Positions 1-11,381 of a stretch of 64,000 nt of DNA are shown here, one piece after another. The position numbers and the translations under genes are program-made. The DNA comes from Chaetomium olivaceum (taxonomy: Eukaryota > Ascomycota > Sordariomycetes > Sordariales > Chaetomiaceae). Under the pieces are notes generated by a model. That model saw nothing but the letters and a program-made list of their open reading frames with translations, was not told where the DNA came from and did no database searches. Where the stretch lies: contig JAYWVB010000001.1 of NCBI GenBank assembly GCA_039881045.1, positions 558,001-622,000 on the forward strand, read 5' to 3'. The first letter of the stretch is position 1; every line of letters begins with the position of its first letter.

Positions 1-1008
1 CTGGTGTTTTGAGGGTTTGGCATCGTTATCAAGCTGTCAAGTACGAAGATGCTAACTCGACGCGTTTCTTTCAGCGCGTTTATTTTTGAGATCACATTTT
101 GGATATTCGAGATATTCCTATTTCTCGTGCGTGCTGAGTTAGCAGTTTCAGACAAAAAATACGCGCTTTAGGTTTTGAGCCGGGGAAACGCGAACCCCAA
201 ATGTGATAATAAATGCCTCTTCGGTTTCTACACTGCCAAATCCACAATAAAACTGAGTTTGAACTCCGTACCATTCCATGCGCATCATTTATCGCCGAGT
301 CCTCTCCAAGTTGATGCTATTGTTTTGGGCCGGCTTCGATAATTCAGGGGCAAAGTCTTGGCGTCAACAATGGTATTGCACTTGTTCAAGTCTGAACAAT
401 AAAAATGAACGGCGGAAGTATTTAATGTGTAGAAATTGATCTTTTCTAAAAAGACTCAAGAGTGATCCCACAGAAAGGCAGCTATAATGTGGTGATGGTG
501 GTCTTTAGGTGAGTTAAAGTTGGTGAGTAGCATGTGCCAACATTGGCCAGGAAGCATCCAAACGCACGCAAGAAGTAAAATGTGATGGCACGATAATACT
601 TGTTTGACTTCAAATATAATACTCAGTCTTTTATGGAATATTAAGTTGGTTTTCAGTTTCCCTTTTCGCTGCCGATGCGAGTTGTCGTGATGACCTGACG
701 TTGGGTCGTTGTGCGGGGCAACGCGGAGCCGCAACACCAACTGAGCACCAGAGTGGAGAATGGGGCAGCATCACCATTAACAAACACCAGCATTTCGGGA
801 TTGACATTGAATGATCATGAATGAAAAAAAGGGCAAGGATATATATTCCCATAATCATGATACAATCCATTCGTCATAGGGTATTATCGCATTTCAACCT
901 GAGCTTCCCACCCCAAGCCGCGCCGTCGCACCCAACCCATCAATATCAACCATGCCAACCATGCCAACCCAACCCATAAAACACTAAAAACCTCCTTCCC
1001 AAAACCAT
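1..1008. other. Intergenic, no gene seen
   Basis: This left edge lies beyond the 3' end of the spc7 gene. Short open frames occur on both strands, but none shows a recognisable protein, domain or good exon structure. The first 450 bases are moderately AT-rich. Nothing else was identified. Confidence 0.6.
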
Positions 1009-4000
1009 TTACTGCTTCTGCTTCCCCTTCGCCAACAACCTCTGATACAACTCCAAAACAGCCTCATCCCACCCCATCTCCCCACCCTCCTTCCCAACCT
1101 CCTTCTCACCATCACCACCGCCACCAACCTTCCCAATCCTCCCCGCCAAAAACTCCGTCATCTTCCCCACATTAAACGACTCCCCATACACCACCCTCAC
1201 CTCCGGCACAACCACCACCTCAATCCCACCACCACCACCATCCCGACCCTGTGCGCTCAGCGTAAGAACAACCTCAACCCTAGTCTGCAGCGGCGCAACC
1301 AGCACCGACGCCGTGACAGCCACTGCCGAAGGTGACGAAGAGCCGTCTGCCGTGTTGGTGGCAACGACGGCGGTGGTGGTCGGGAAAGACAGGTTCAGTC
1401 GGCGGATGTGCTCCGTCACGGCGTCGGCCTGTTTCCAAGCGGTGCTGACTGTGCTGAGGAGGTGGCGCGGGGAGGTGGGTGGGGAGGTTTGGAGGTGTTC
1501 GCGTAGGTGGCGTAGGAAGAATTGCTTTTCGGGTGGGCATTGCGGTGGGGATTCGGCGATGTAGTGTAGGCTGATGGAGGTGTTTGGCTCCTGCTGCTGC
1601 TGCTGCGCCTTCTTCTTTTGTGGATGCTGGAGGGAGGCAAGGTCGAAGACGAGTTCGATTTCGCGCTTGTAGCGCATCGCGATGGTGGTGCCGGCGATGG
1701 AGGAGATTGCCCAGCCGTGCTGCTTCTCGATTGCGTCTGTCTGGGCTGGGTGTTGTTAGCGTGGGTTGTTTTGTCATGTAGGGCTCGGTGTGTGCTCGCG
1801 GGCTTACCTTTGTGCTTGCGGATCTCCTCCGATGACCACCCCCGGCACTCCTCGCGGATCTTGTCGGCCTCCTTGATCTCTTCCAGATACTGCTGCTTTT
1901 GCTGCGTAAGTGCCTCAACGCTCTGGGTGGACTCGTCCAGTTCTTGGCGTAGTTCGGCGAGTTTTCTTGTCTTTTCCTCGATACTCTTATCCACCGTCGC
2001 GAGCTCGTTTCTTGCATCCTCGAGGTCTTGTGGGTCACAGTCGGCAAGCTCCTGCGCAACTGCCTCGAGGTCTCCGTGCTCTTGTTCCAGCGCCTCAAAG
2101 CGCTTGACCAGATCGGGCAGGATCGACGATATCAGCTCCTGTTGCTTCGACAGGAGCTTATCGTCATTGTCCATGCCCTCTGCGGTTTTCAGCAGGCCCT
2201 CCTTCAAACCGTCCTGTAGCTTCATGCGCCACTCATACCACATCGCTTTGCTAAGTAACCTTGCGTGGGTCTTGACGTTCTTGAACTGGTTATCCATCAA
2301 GACCTTAAACTCGGGCGATGCCGTCATGTACTCCCGGAAGAGCGGTGGGTTCTCTTCAAAGGTCTCGGTCTCGATCTCGTGAACGATGCGACGGCCCTCG
2401 GAAATGTATTTCTTCAACTCGCGGCAAGACTATGCAGAGTTAGTACCCCGTCACGGAACATTAGGAGATTGTTCCTTACGTGTTGATACAATTCTAGCAT
2501 GGGGACGGTGCATGCGCCCGCAACGACGCATCTCTCAAGAGACAAATCATCTTTGGTATCCGCAGAGGTACTCTCTCTCGATGCCCCCGGAGCAACCGTG
2601 TGTCTCCTCTTGGTCGTGGTCAACTCCATGAAACGGATGCTGGTCATGTTAAGAAAGTCTTGCAAGTGAATACGTTCTCCATCCTCGTCCTGCTGCATTT
2701 CGTTTTCATCCATTGGGGTAGTGTGGTCGAAATCAACCGTGGCCGTCGGATGGTCGTCACCGGCACTCCTAAAGCGGCCTTGCCCTCTAGGTGTTGTCGC
2801 TCTTTGTGGAGAGCTTGCCATGGTCGGCGTGGCATGGTCACTATCTAAAGGTTCAGACGGCCTGATGCTGGGTCGTGTTTTCCTGCCGGTTGTAGTCACG
2901 GCCTTTGATGGTGGTGATTGTAGCCTTATGTTTTTGACCGGGCTGCCCTGATGACCCTTGAGGCGCTTCACACCGTCCGTTTCCGAGTCCTCCTCATCTT
3001 CGAGCTCGGCCGGCCGTTTGCCCAGGAGGCCTCGGGCGCTACCGACATGGAGGCTCTTCCGCCCTCGGAGAGGGTTCTTTTTGGGGCTGAGCCCTTGAAT
3101 CATCTCCATCAAGTTGAGGGTTCCTTCGCGATCTTCCTGAGAGCCATTGACTTCTCGTTCGAAGATCCTCCTGCTGTCTTCCTTCTCTTGCTCATCCTGC
3201 CGTTCCCTGTCAATTTCTGCCTCCATCTCTCGCGGATCCGCAAAGGCCACGTTCCGCCGAGGGTTTGCAGGTTGGCTTGGCACAAAGTCGTGGGCTGCTT
3301 CCCCGATAGACTCCCTGCGGTCGAAGATCTCGGCAACTCGCGGCGAGCCTAGACCAGGCCGGTCAGCGCCGACTCCCGACAGCCGCCGACCCTGTGGCGT
3401 GAGAACGACATGAGGTGTGCTGAGCCCGGTGCTGGGGTCTTGATGAAAAAGTTTCAATCTGGCCGGCGAGCGCGGCGTGGTCTTGACCGGCGACGAGAGA
3501 TTTCGCATAGGTGAACTGGACCTGCTGCCAAATACCGAGGGCGGCGTCTCCGCGGGGCTTTGCCTTCCTTGTGTTGTGGTCCTCTTGGGCGATGGGGTGC
3601 GCCGCGTCGGAGAGCTGCTGGGTTGTGCTGGCGGCTTTGCGACCGGGGAGACTGCTGGCGAGACTGCGCGGGGCGGGCTGCGGCGAAGTCCCCTACCTTG
3701 AAATGGCGAACGTGTAGGGCTAGCATTCTCGTCCCCGACGTAGGCAGCCGGCCGCTCCGGAGATGCTGAGCGTCCAGCGGCCGACGTGATAGAAAGATGA
3801 GGCTCATCGGCCTCCTGCTCCATAATCCTCCTTGCGGCAGTTCGCGCTTCTGGTGTAGATGCTGATTTGATGATACCTCCCACAGCCATTGTCATATCCA
3901 TCCCCATTGTCTGGTCTGCGTTCTCCGCCTCTTCCTCCGCTTCAACCGGCAGAATTCGACCAACAGCGACAGTAACATCCATCATGGCGTCCTCCTCATC

Positions 4001-5572
4001 CTCATCTTCTGCAGCTATTGTCCGCCGCCGATTGTTCGGCCGGCCGCCCGGTAGAAGACCGCCCACAGCAGTCGTGAACTCCATAGACATGTCTTCATTG
4101 ATTTCCGTGTCGTCATGAGTACCGTCGGATATTCTGCTCTGTTGGATACCACCGACCGCCGTTGTAAAGTCCATTGTCTGTTCACCAGCCTCACCCTGTT
4201 CCGGCTGAGCATCAGGCATGACAGATCTGCGGCGCAAGAACGCCTTGGCCTTAGAGAGGATTCCACCAAGGGCCGTCGTGACGTCCATGGACAGATCCTC
4301 GTTTATTTCATCGTCCTTGTCGGGAGACGGAAGTTGGGGATACAGAATCCCACCCGCCGCGCTAGTCATGTCCATATCCATGTCCATATCCATATCCGAG
4401 CCCTGCTCACTAACATTGCCATCGGGGGGGTGGCTCGCCTGCGCGTTGTTTTGGTTAATACTCTCCTGCGACGCGTTTTTCCTGCCCCACCCCGCAAAGC
4501 CCGCGATGACTTCCTCGTCTTCATCGATGCTCTGAGTGACAGCCCGCCGAGCGGCGAGCCGAAGATTCTCATCAAGGCTTCCGGACGTATCACCACCAAA
4601 AGCCGACCTGGGGGAAGCTGTTGATGCCGACGTCATCTCTTCGGCGTCAACCGTCATGATGGTCCCGTCCTCATCACTGGAGCCTTCCATTTCCACTGCT
4701 TGGATTTCGGCATGTTCAAAGTCGGAATCGTAAACTGTAGAGGCAATGGTATCATCGGATCCATATGTAGATGACGCGGCAGAGCTCCGCCGACGTTTCC
4801 TCTGGTGAAGATCTCTCTGGTTGGCTGGGGACTCGGCTATAGGGTCTTCTTCCATGTCATCCGGCGGTGTGGATGGCGGGTCTGAATCGGGGTGTTGTTG
4901 CTGTTCCTGTTGATATTGCTGTTGTTGCTGCTGCTGCCCGGCAGCCGAAGATGCTCGGCGTGTGTGATCGGTAGAGGTGGTGGAATCCTGCATTTCCTCA
5001 AGATCGTGGAACGTGTGCAATGTCGCCTCTGCCGCAAATGATACCCGGCGGTTGGCGAGCGATTTCCTCCTTGCCTCTCTCCTGTCCTTTATCTCTCTAT
5101 CAAGCTGGGCACGCTCCCGTTCCTCCCTTTCCCGAGCCGCAGCCTGCTGTTCTTCCTCAGTCCGCAAGGCAACCTTAGTCCCCCGGCCTCGTTCACGGCA
5201 TCGTTACTTCCTGACGCTTGCTTCGGCTTAAAAGACGGAATATCGGGAATCAATGGTACGGTGGGCTTCAAAATCGATCGGGGGGTTGCGACAGCTAGGG
5301 ACTATCAGGGGTCAACAACTAAATCTCCAACCGCATCGGTGTCCAGCCGGGAAACTCACGGCTCTACGGTTACCGGTGCCCATCTTAAGGGGATCGAGTC
5401 CGCCAGGTCCCATGCTTTTGCTTCGAGATTTCTTCCTAGTACCTCCCGTGGCACTGCCCACATCGAGTGTCGCATTTTCCTTATCGAGCGTCCTCCTCGT
5501 TGATGGGCCGCCTCCGATTGACTTGCGAGTTCGACGCGTTGCCGGAAGCGTAGCTTCGCCTTGTGGCGCCAT
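1009..5572 (-). CDS. spc7: Kinetochore scaffold protein Spc7/KNL1 (Spc105), frameshifted
   Basis: Outer-kinetochore scaffold of the KMN network that recruits Bub1/Bub3 and protein phosphatase 1. Proposed exons are 5572-5374, 5294-2481, 2430-1808 and 1745-1009. The third junction has a textbook TACTAAC branch point. N-terminal PP1-docking motifs are visible: SILK (about residue 72, inside RSILKPT) and RVSF (about residue 149, inside NRRVSFAAEA). An array of about seven MELT-like repeats follows between roughly residues 368 and 568, for example MDVTTALGG, MDFTTAVGG and MEFTTAVGG. The Spc7 domain starts near FLNMTSIRFMELTT and leads into a long coiled coil and the C-terminal RWD region. The reading frame breaks at a five-G run (minus strand, 5180-5184), where one more G restores TKVALRTEEE. 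With that G the model gives about 1,457 residues. A stronger GTGAGT donor lies at 5359 but does not keep frame. Function is known from the family; exon 1 boundary is inferred. Confidence 0.93.
4368..4396 (+). repeat. Hexanucleotide repeat in spc7
   Basis: Short run of alternating TCCATA and TCCATG units within the spc7 coding sequence. On the coding strand it encodes alternating Met-Asp just before the first MELT-like repeat. Length may vary between strains because the unit is a multiple of three. Confidence 0.8.
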
Positions 5573-6378
5573 CTTCGCTCCGTTGCTTTCCCACGCGTTT
5601 TGTATGTGTTGCGGTGGCCAGGAATTTGTGTAGGTGCTGGGTCGTTTTGAGACGCGACGCGAACCCTGAAAGCCCGCGACGGGCCGTTTGATGGCAGAGG
5701 GGCAACTTGTTGACCCTCCTGCAGTGCTTGATTGGCCAAGACAACGAAAGTCAACAGAAGGTGTGCCCCACTTTGTCACCATGGTCATCAAGGGCCGTGC
5801 ATTGCGCCAAGCACTCTCACACTCTACAGAGAGACTCATCAAAGTCAAAAGAGCAAAGGACGGACATGGGGTGCAGCAAAAGAGGCACAGGGAAATGTCA
5901 TGATCCTTGACGGGATATATTACTCAAACTAAATGCCCTTGTTTGTCTTGACTCAGAACTCCTTCCAAGACACTATTTACATGGTAGACAAAAGAGAGAA
6001 TAAGAGTAGACAAACACGAAGGATTTAACAACTGCAATTTCATGTCAATCCTCTTTGAACATTGTCAAAGTCTGATTAAAACCAATGACAACACGATGGC
6101 TTCCAAAACCACATCACAGCTGTTAGTTGCGACGAGCATTTTGACTTGCATATTCTCGACATGTCTTCCAAACTCTCTGGGTGAAAGTGGGGCTGAAGGA
6201 GAGAGTGCCGGTCATTCAAGTGTCCGTGCGCTTGGGCACGTGAAGAGCTGGCCCGAGCTTCTGCACAACCGTAGCCCAGCAGTGTGCAACACCCACAAAA
6301 TTCAATAGGCAAAAATTCGAGAATTTCGACAACCGCCCCTCGACACCAGTACATCTTGGTCCACGCCCAACCGACAAG
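5573..6378. promoter_or_regulatory. Divergent intergenic region, spc7 / rps11
   Basis: About 0.8 kb between the start codons of spc7 (minus) and rps11 (plus), so it should hold both promoters. No specific factor site was recognised with confidence. Short open frames here show no recognisable product. Confidence 0.5.
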
Positions 6379-7188
6379 ATGGCTACCGAACTGACCGTCC
6401 AGAGCGAGCGCGCTTTCCAGAAGCAGCCGCACAGTGAGTTTTCCTCGAAATCGCTGCATCCGGGTGCAGCGAAGAAATGGCGATGAGGCGGGAACTGACG
6501 ACGGCAACCCCACAGTCTTCCTCAACAGCAAGACCAAGGTCAAGTCTTCCCGACCGGGCAAGGGCGGTCGGAGATGGTACAAGGACGTTGGTCTGGGTTT
6601 CCGGACCCCTACCACTGCCATTGAGGGCCAGTACATCGGTACGTAAACGAAACACAGACGCGCGCTCCCAACCGATCGACTCCCTCGGATTCCACGCGAC
6701 GACAATGACGCTTCGCCGACGAGAGAGCAATTGGCGGAAAGAGGAGGCCATGTTGGAGTGAAAAACAGTGGTTGACTGGTGTTTCTCTGCAGACAAGAAG
6801 TGCCCCTTCACCGGCATGGTTTCCATCCGCGGCCGTATCCTGACCGGCACCGTTGTCTCGACCAAGATGCACCGTACCATCATCATCCGTCGCGAATACC
6901 TCCACTACATCCCCAAGTACAACCGGTACGAGAAGCGCCACAAGAACCTCGCCGCGCACGTGTCGCCGGCTTTCCGTGTTGAGGAGGGTGACCAGGTTAC
7001 CGTTGGCCAGTGCCGGCCTCTGAGCAAGACTGTACGTTGTTGATATCCCGGCACCATTGTGCCGTTCCCACGAGGCGCAGCCCAGACGCGCCGTAACATC
7101 AACTGACTGGCTGAAATAGGTGCGGTTCAACGTTCTCCGCGTGCTTCCCCGGACCGGCAAGGCGGTCAAGAAGTTCAGCAAGTTCTAG
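6379..7188 (+). CDS. rps11: 40S ribosomal protein S11 (uS17)
   Basis: Small-subunit ribosomal protein of the bacterial S17 family, which binds 18S rRNA. Exons are 6379-6433, 6516-6638, 6793-7031 and 7120-7188; all splice sites are GT-AG and the phases agree, giving 161 residues, the normal length. The start MATELTVQSERAFQKQPH joins across intron 1 to IFLNSKTK. The S17 signature near the C-terminus is GDQVTVGQCRPLSKTVRF and is itself split by intron 3. The protein ends in the basic tail KAVKKFSKF. Three introns in a short ribosomal protein gene is usual for this group. There is no frame damage. It is transcribed away from spc7 and converges with ssr4. Confidence 0.97.
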
Positions 7189-8311
7189 AGGGTTGGCGGG
7201 GTCTTTCCATTAGGCATTTCTGGCGTGGTTTGCTTTGAGGGACTTTGAGCTTATCAGAAACGGGACGGCTAGGCAGGGAAAAGAACTGCTCCGGAGGACA
7301 TGATCATGTGCCATATAGGCAGGTCTTTCTGAATGAAATCCGCCAAGTGAACTTAACAGGCGCTATGATACCCCCGCAAGGGCGATGTACTGTAGAACAG
7401 TTGCCGCGAGCTCGCAAATGACGAGTCCAGATGAGACTCAGTCCCAAATTAACCACCAGTCAAGCCGTCCGCTTGAGTCTCATCAGTGATTTTTACATCC
7501 ATGTACATACGACAGCATCCAGCCCCTTCTCTAGTCTCCCAGTCCTCCGGGGAAAGCTTTGGACTTTGTGGTAATAGATGGGATACATCAGGCTTGACTC
7601 TTTTGATCGAATTTTGCCAGAATTAGAAGAGACAGTGGTTGAGTGTTGACAGCCAGAGTTTAAGTTACGCCACATAAAGTTAATGCAGACAATAATAATT
7701 CCTCAAACTCGGCCATACTGCACCGTCAATGAACTTGGAGTTAAAGCACCCATAACAGGGATAGAATAGTCGTGATAGTATAGCCGGTTTCTAGGATTCT
7801 TTAACAAGTGACTTGCTATGTAAGTAGTGGTAGTTCAGTAGTCAAATAACATTACACTCAAGTTAAGCCACCATCATTTTAATATCGACTCACAAGAATG
7901 ACTACATACATACACATACTGACGGGGCTCTCAAACGAATTCACAAATACAGAAAAACACAAGTTGGATTTATTACGCCGCTTGATCAACCTGCCCGTCA
8001 TGATAGAGAGGCAGTACTAACTTGGCCTAAGCCCAAACCACGAACCAACCCCAACCACCCAAACGATATAATAAACATAAAACCGCGACCGCTCATTCTT
8101 CCTCCCCTCCGCCCCCTTGACAAATCTCTACAACCTTCCACCAGGGACGTACGTCTCCCAGCTTATACCCCGTGTACTCGGCACCCAAAACCAACCATGA
8201 CATTGCCCTCGCACGGAAGTTCCACGGATGTCCCTCCAGCCTCAACGCTCACCCCCCCCTTGGCGGGCGTCGAGCCCAGCGAGCCAAGCGCGGCGAGCCG
8301 AAATAGATGTA
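7189..8311. other. Intergenic, convergent rps11 / ssr4
   Basis: Space between two gene 3' ends. It is AT-rich from about 7,680 to 8,000 and probably contains both 3' UTRs. No coding or RNA feature was recognised. Confidence 0.6.
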
Positions 8312-10624
8312 CTACAAGCCCTCTCCGGCGGGCGTGTCGCCGCCCGTGCTCCCCGCCGCGTGGTGCTCGACGCCGTGGAAGGCGTCCCCGAACGCCGAGT
8401 CCTCCAGGTCCAGGTTCAGCTCGTCGTCGCCGCTGGGCGGATCGTAGCTCGCCAGCGCGTCGCCGGCCGTGTCGAGATCGCCCAGCGAGCTGAAGTCGTT
8501 GTTGCTGTTGTCCGCGTCCAGGCCGCCGCCACCGGGCGTGCCGGCTGCTGAGACCGGCTTGCTTTCCGCCGTGGTGGTGGCGACGGTGGCGGTGACGGTG
8601 GCGGCTGGTTGGGTTGTGGGAGCGGTGGCTGCCGGGGGGATGGTGTCGTCTTTGGGGACGACGACCCAGTCGCCGCTTCCGGTGCCTTGGTCGGGGGCGG
8701 TGGCAACGTCTTTGGAGGGCTCGGCATCGACCATTTGGGTGTCTTGTTGCGCCGGAGGTTGTGAGACAGGTGCAGGCGCAGGCGAAGGAGATGGGACGTG
8801 GAGGTTGGATGGGGTGGCGGCGTTGGAGGGGATCGCGGACAGGTGGGGTTGCGGTGTTGGGAAGTTGTTCATGGGGGTCGAGATGGACGAGAAGCCGGTA
8901 TGCATATCCAACAAGCCGGCCGCTGTGCCGCCCATGTCGATGTCCGAGTCACTAATCATGACTCCAGACCCAGCTTGGGATGGCTGCCGGGACATGGCGC
9001 TTGGCAAGTTAGTGCCTGCTGGCGCTTGGGGCTGCGGCTGCAGAAGCTCTGGTTCGGGTGCGGGCTCCTGGTAACCGCCGTCTTGAACGCGGTGAACGTC
9101 GTTGACAACAACGGCACGCTTGCTCACTAGCTCCTCAACACGAGCAACGATCTCGTCGAGTGACTTGGAAGCACCCTGGTTCCACTGGCTGCTAGCTTCA
9201 TCACCGTCTTCGAGCCGCCCCTCAAGCCGCCAGACCTCGGTCCCGGTGCTTTCAACGGCGCCGCGCAGGTCTAGTTCCGCATGCTTGATAGCGGCGTTGC
9301 CCTTGAACTTTGCCATGACTGCCGCGTGTTGCGCCCTAAGTTGTTCATTCTCGGCCGCGATAGCCTCATTTCGCGCTTGGACCCGCTTGCGGAACTCAGC
9401 CGCAAGACCTTCTCCGAGGTGGCCGGTATATGGTTTCTTGGGTCCTGTGGAAACCGCATCCCCTCCTTGAGCCTCAAAAATCCCCTCAGTGAGCGAAGCA
9501 AGCTCGCCTTTCCGCCCCAGACCCAGATCGGCCGCCTCTATCTGGCCGATGCGGTACGGGGAGGACAGTATCTCCTCCATCCATTCGTGATTTTGCTGAT
9601 ACCGGGTCATGCTCAGCTCGCGCGGGCTCAGATGATCAAACATGTCGCCGCGGGAGATGTCCTCCTCGTCGTCAAACGCAGTTTCGTTGCTCTGGTACCC
9701 TGCACCCATCATCTGGGCCTGGTGTCCCGCGGGAGGATGCCCACCCCTCCTCTTGGGTGTAGGGCCAATTGCTGGACCCGCGTGCGGAGGGTAGGCCATA
9801 GCCTGAGGGACATGACGTTGCGGCATCGGCGGCGCATACATAGACTGACCTCGCTGAGGGAAGGGAATCTGTGGCCAGTTGACCCGGTCGGACAGCATGA
9901 ACTCCTTACGAACAATCTGACCCATCTGGAACAGATGTTGCCGGAAACTGAGAATCGGTTGCATCGGGGGCGGAATGCCAATCGCGTTGGCAGGCATTCT
10001 ATCAGGCTTCTCGGCCGGCCCATAGTGGACAATCCAGAGGTTGGGGTCAACCTGAGGCAGATTGGGCATCGGCACCTGAGGGGGAACAAGCCGGAAGCGT
10101 CGCCTGGAGTGTACTGTGAACTGCTCGCCCATTCGGTAGCCAGCCCTCTGGAAGAAAATCTCAAGTCCCTATTTTCCCCAGTCAGTTCACGCATCCAAAG
10201 GCTAAGAGGCAACGTCCCAACCAAGGGAGGGGTGCTCTTACCAAGCCATTCCCCGCGCTCTGCTGGTAGGAAACCTCAGGCCCTGCCCAAACATATCCGT
10301 CGCTGGCGAATTCGTTGCCCCGGCGGGCAGTCGGCTGCCAGGTAAGGAAAATGGAGCCGTCGGCCGGGCATTCGAGGTATGTCCAGTAGAAAGGCGCGGT
10401 GTCGCGGGCGATCTTGGGCGCTTGCAGAAGCCATTTCGTTACTTCTGGCAAGTCAACCCTCGGCATCGATGCATATCGGAATGTCGACAAAAGATGCACA
10501 TGCGGGAGCTGTAGCACGAGGCGTTAGTTATTTACGCGACGAGAAGTGGGTGGAATGATGGCCGATCACGACTGTGCAAACGTACCAAGTCCCCATGAAC
10601 ATTCTGGCTTGGGTCACCAGCCAT
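8312..10624 (-). CDS. ssr4: SWI/SNF and RSC complex subunit Ssr4 (DUF1750)
   Basis: Fungal-specific subunit of the SWI/SNF and RSC chromatin remodelling complexes, expected in the nucleus. Exons are 10624-10586, 10508-10242 and 10168-8312; all three are phase 0, giving 720 residues with no frame break. The first exon codes only 13 residues, beginning MAGDPSQNVHGD. It was placed because it joins directly to LPHVHLLSTFRYA, the conserved N-terminus of the family. The conserved N-terminal domain covers about residues 10-190 and includes FYWTYLECPADGS and SLWIVHYGP-like NLWIVHYGPAEKPD. A short coiled segment follows around EFRKRVQARNEAIAAEN, and the last 250 residues are a low-complexity P/Q/T/S-rich tail with acidic patches. 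Identity rests on family resemblance; the tail carries little information. Confidence 0.92.
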
Positions 10625-11381
10625 TGTTGATCCCGGTAATGATGGGTTGACTCAATGATAGTTTTCCGGAAGGTGGCGGAACTCTTGCATTTAAAACCCG
10701 GGGTTGTCGAGGCAGTGGTTTTTGTCTGAAGCAAATTCTGAATTGGTGTGACGGTACCAGTTAACAAGGTGAATTGGGGTCTTGTCGCGGGACCGGGGCA
10801 AGCTTGGAGTTTGCGCCAGAGTCGCGCTTTTCGCGAATTGATTGAAGGCTGCAGCGCTTGACACCTGCGAAATTGCCAAGCCTGCCTGACACTGCATGGG
10901 CAAAAAAAGCCGGGCTCCAAGTGGAAGAGCTCGAGTTGTAGAAACGAAACAAAAGTTATCCAGAAGTCTGGGGAAATTCTTGCTGCTCTATTTATATTTA
11001 CTTTACTCTGTTTCCATTTCTCCCATTTTTACCTCTATCCCATCTACCTTTGTTGCTTTTCTACTCAGTTTTACACAAGCTTATTTTCTTTTGGAGCTCG
11101 GCTTTTTTTGGCCAGAGCGTGCCTGAGCCACGATGTTCGTGGTCAAGTCACGTGTGAATCCGCCATGAGCCAAGGATATCTTCTTGGACTTGCAACATTG
11201 AGAGATCTCCAAGCTCGGAACGCTTTGGTAGTGTGAATACGACATTTGCAAAACCTGCATTAAACTTTGGGAATTCATCGATAGTATTTTCTATCTCCAT
11301 TTTACTCTACGTATTTCGTAAGCTGTCAACTCAGAAGGCATTCCCATCATTAAACAATCCCTACCCCTCCCATAATTTAAT
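10625..11381. promoter_or_regulatory. Upstream of ssr4 / downstream of gnd1
   Basis: Promoter side of ssr4 and terminator side of gnd1. From about 10,985 to 11,070 the plus strand is strongly pyrimidine-rich, a composition common near fungal transcription starts, but there is no plus-strand gene following it. Its role is unclear. Confidence 0.4.

Noticed and set aside
9281..10345. Long antisense open frame over ssr4 (354 codons)
   Set aside because: It overlaps a confidently recognised gene and has random-looking Arg/Pro/Ser-rich content typical of antisense frames in GC-rich DNA.
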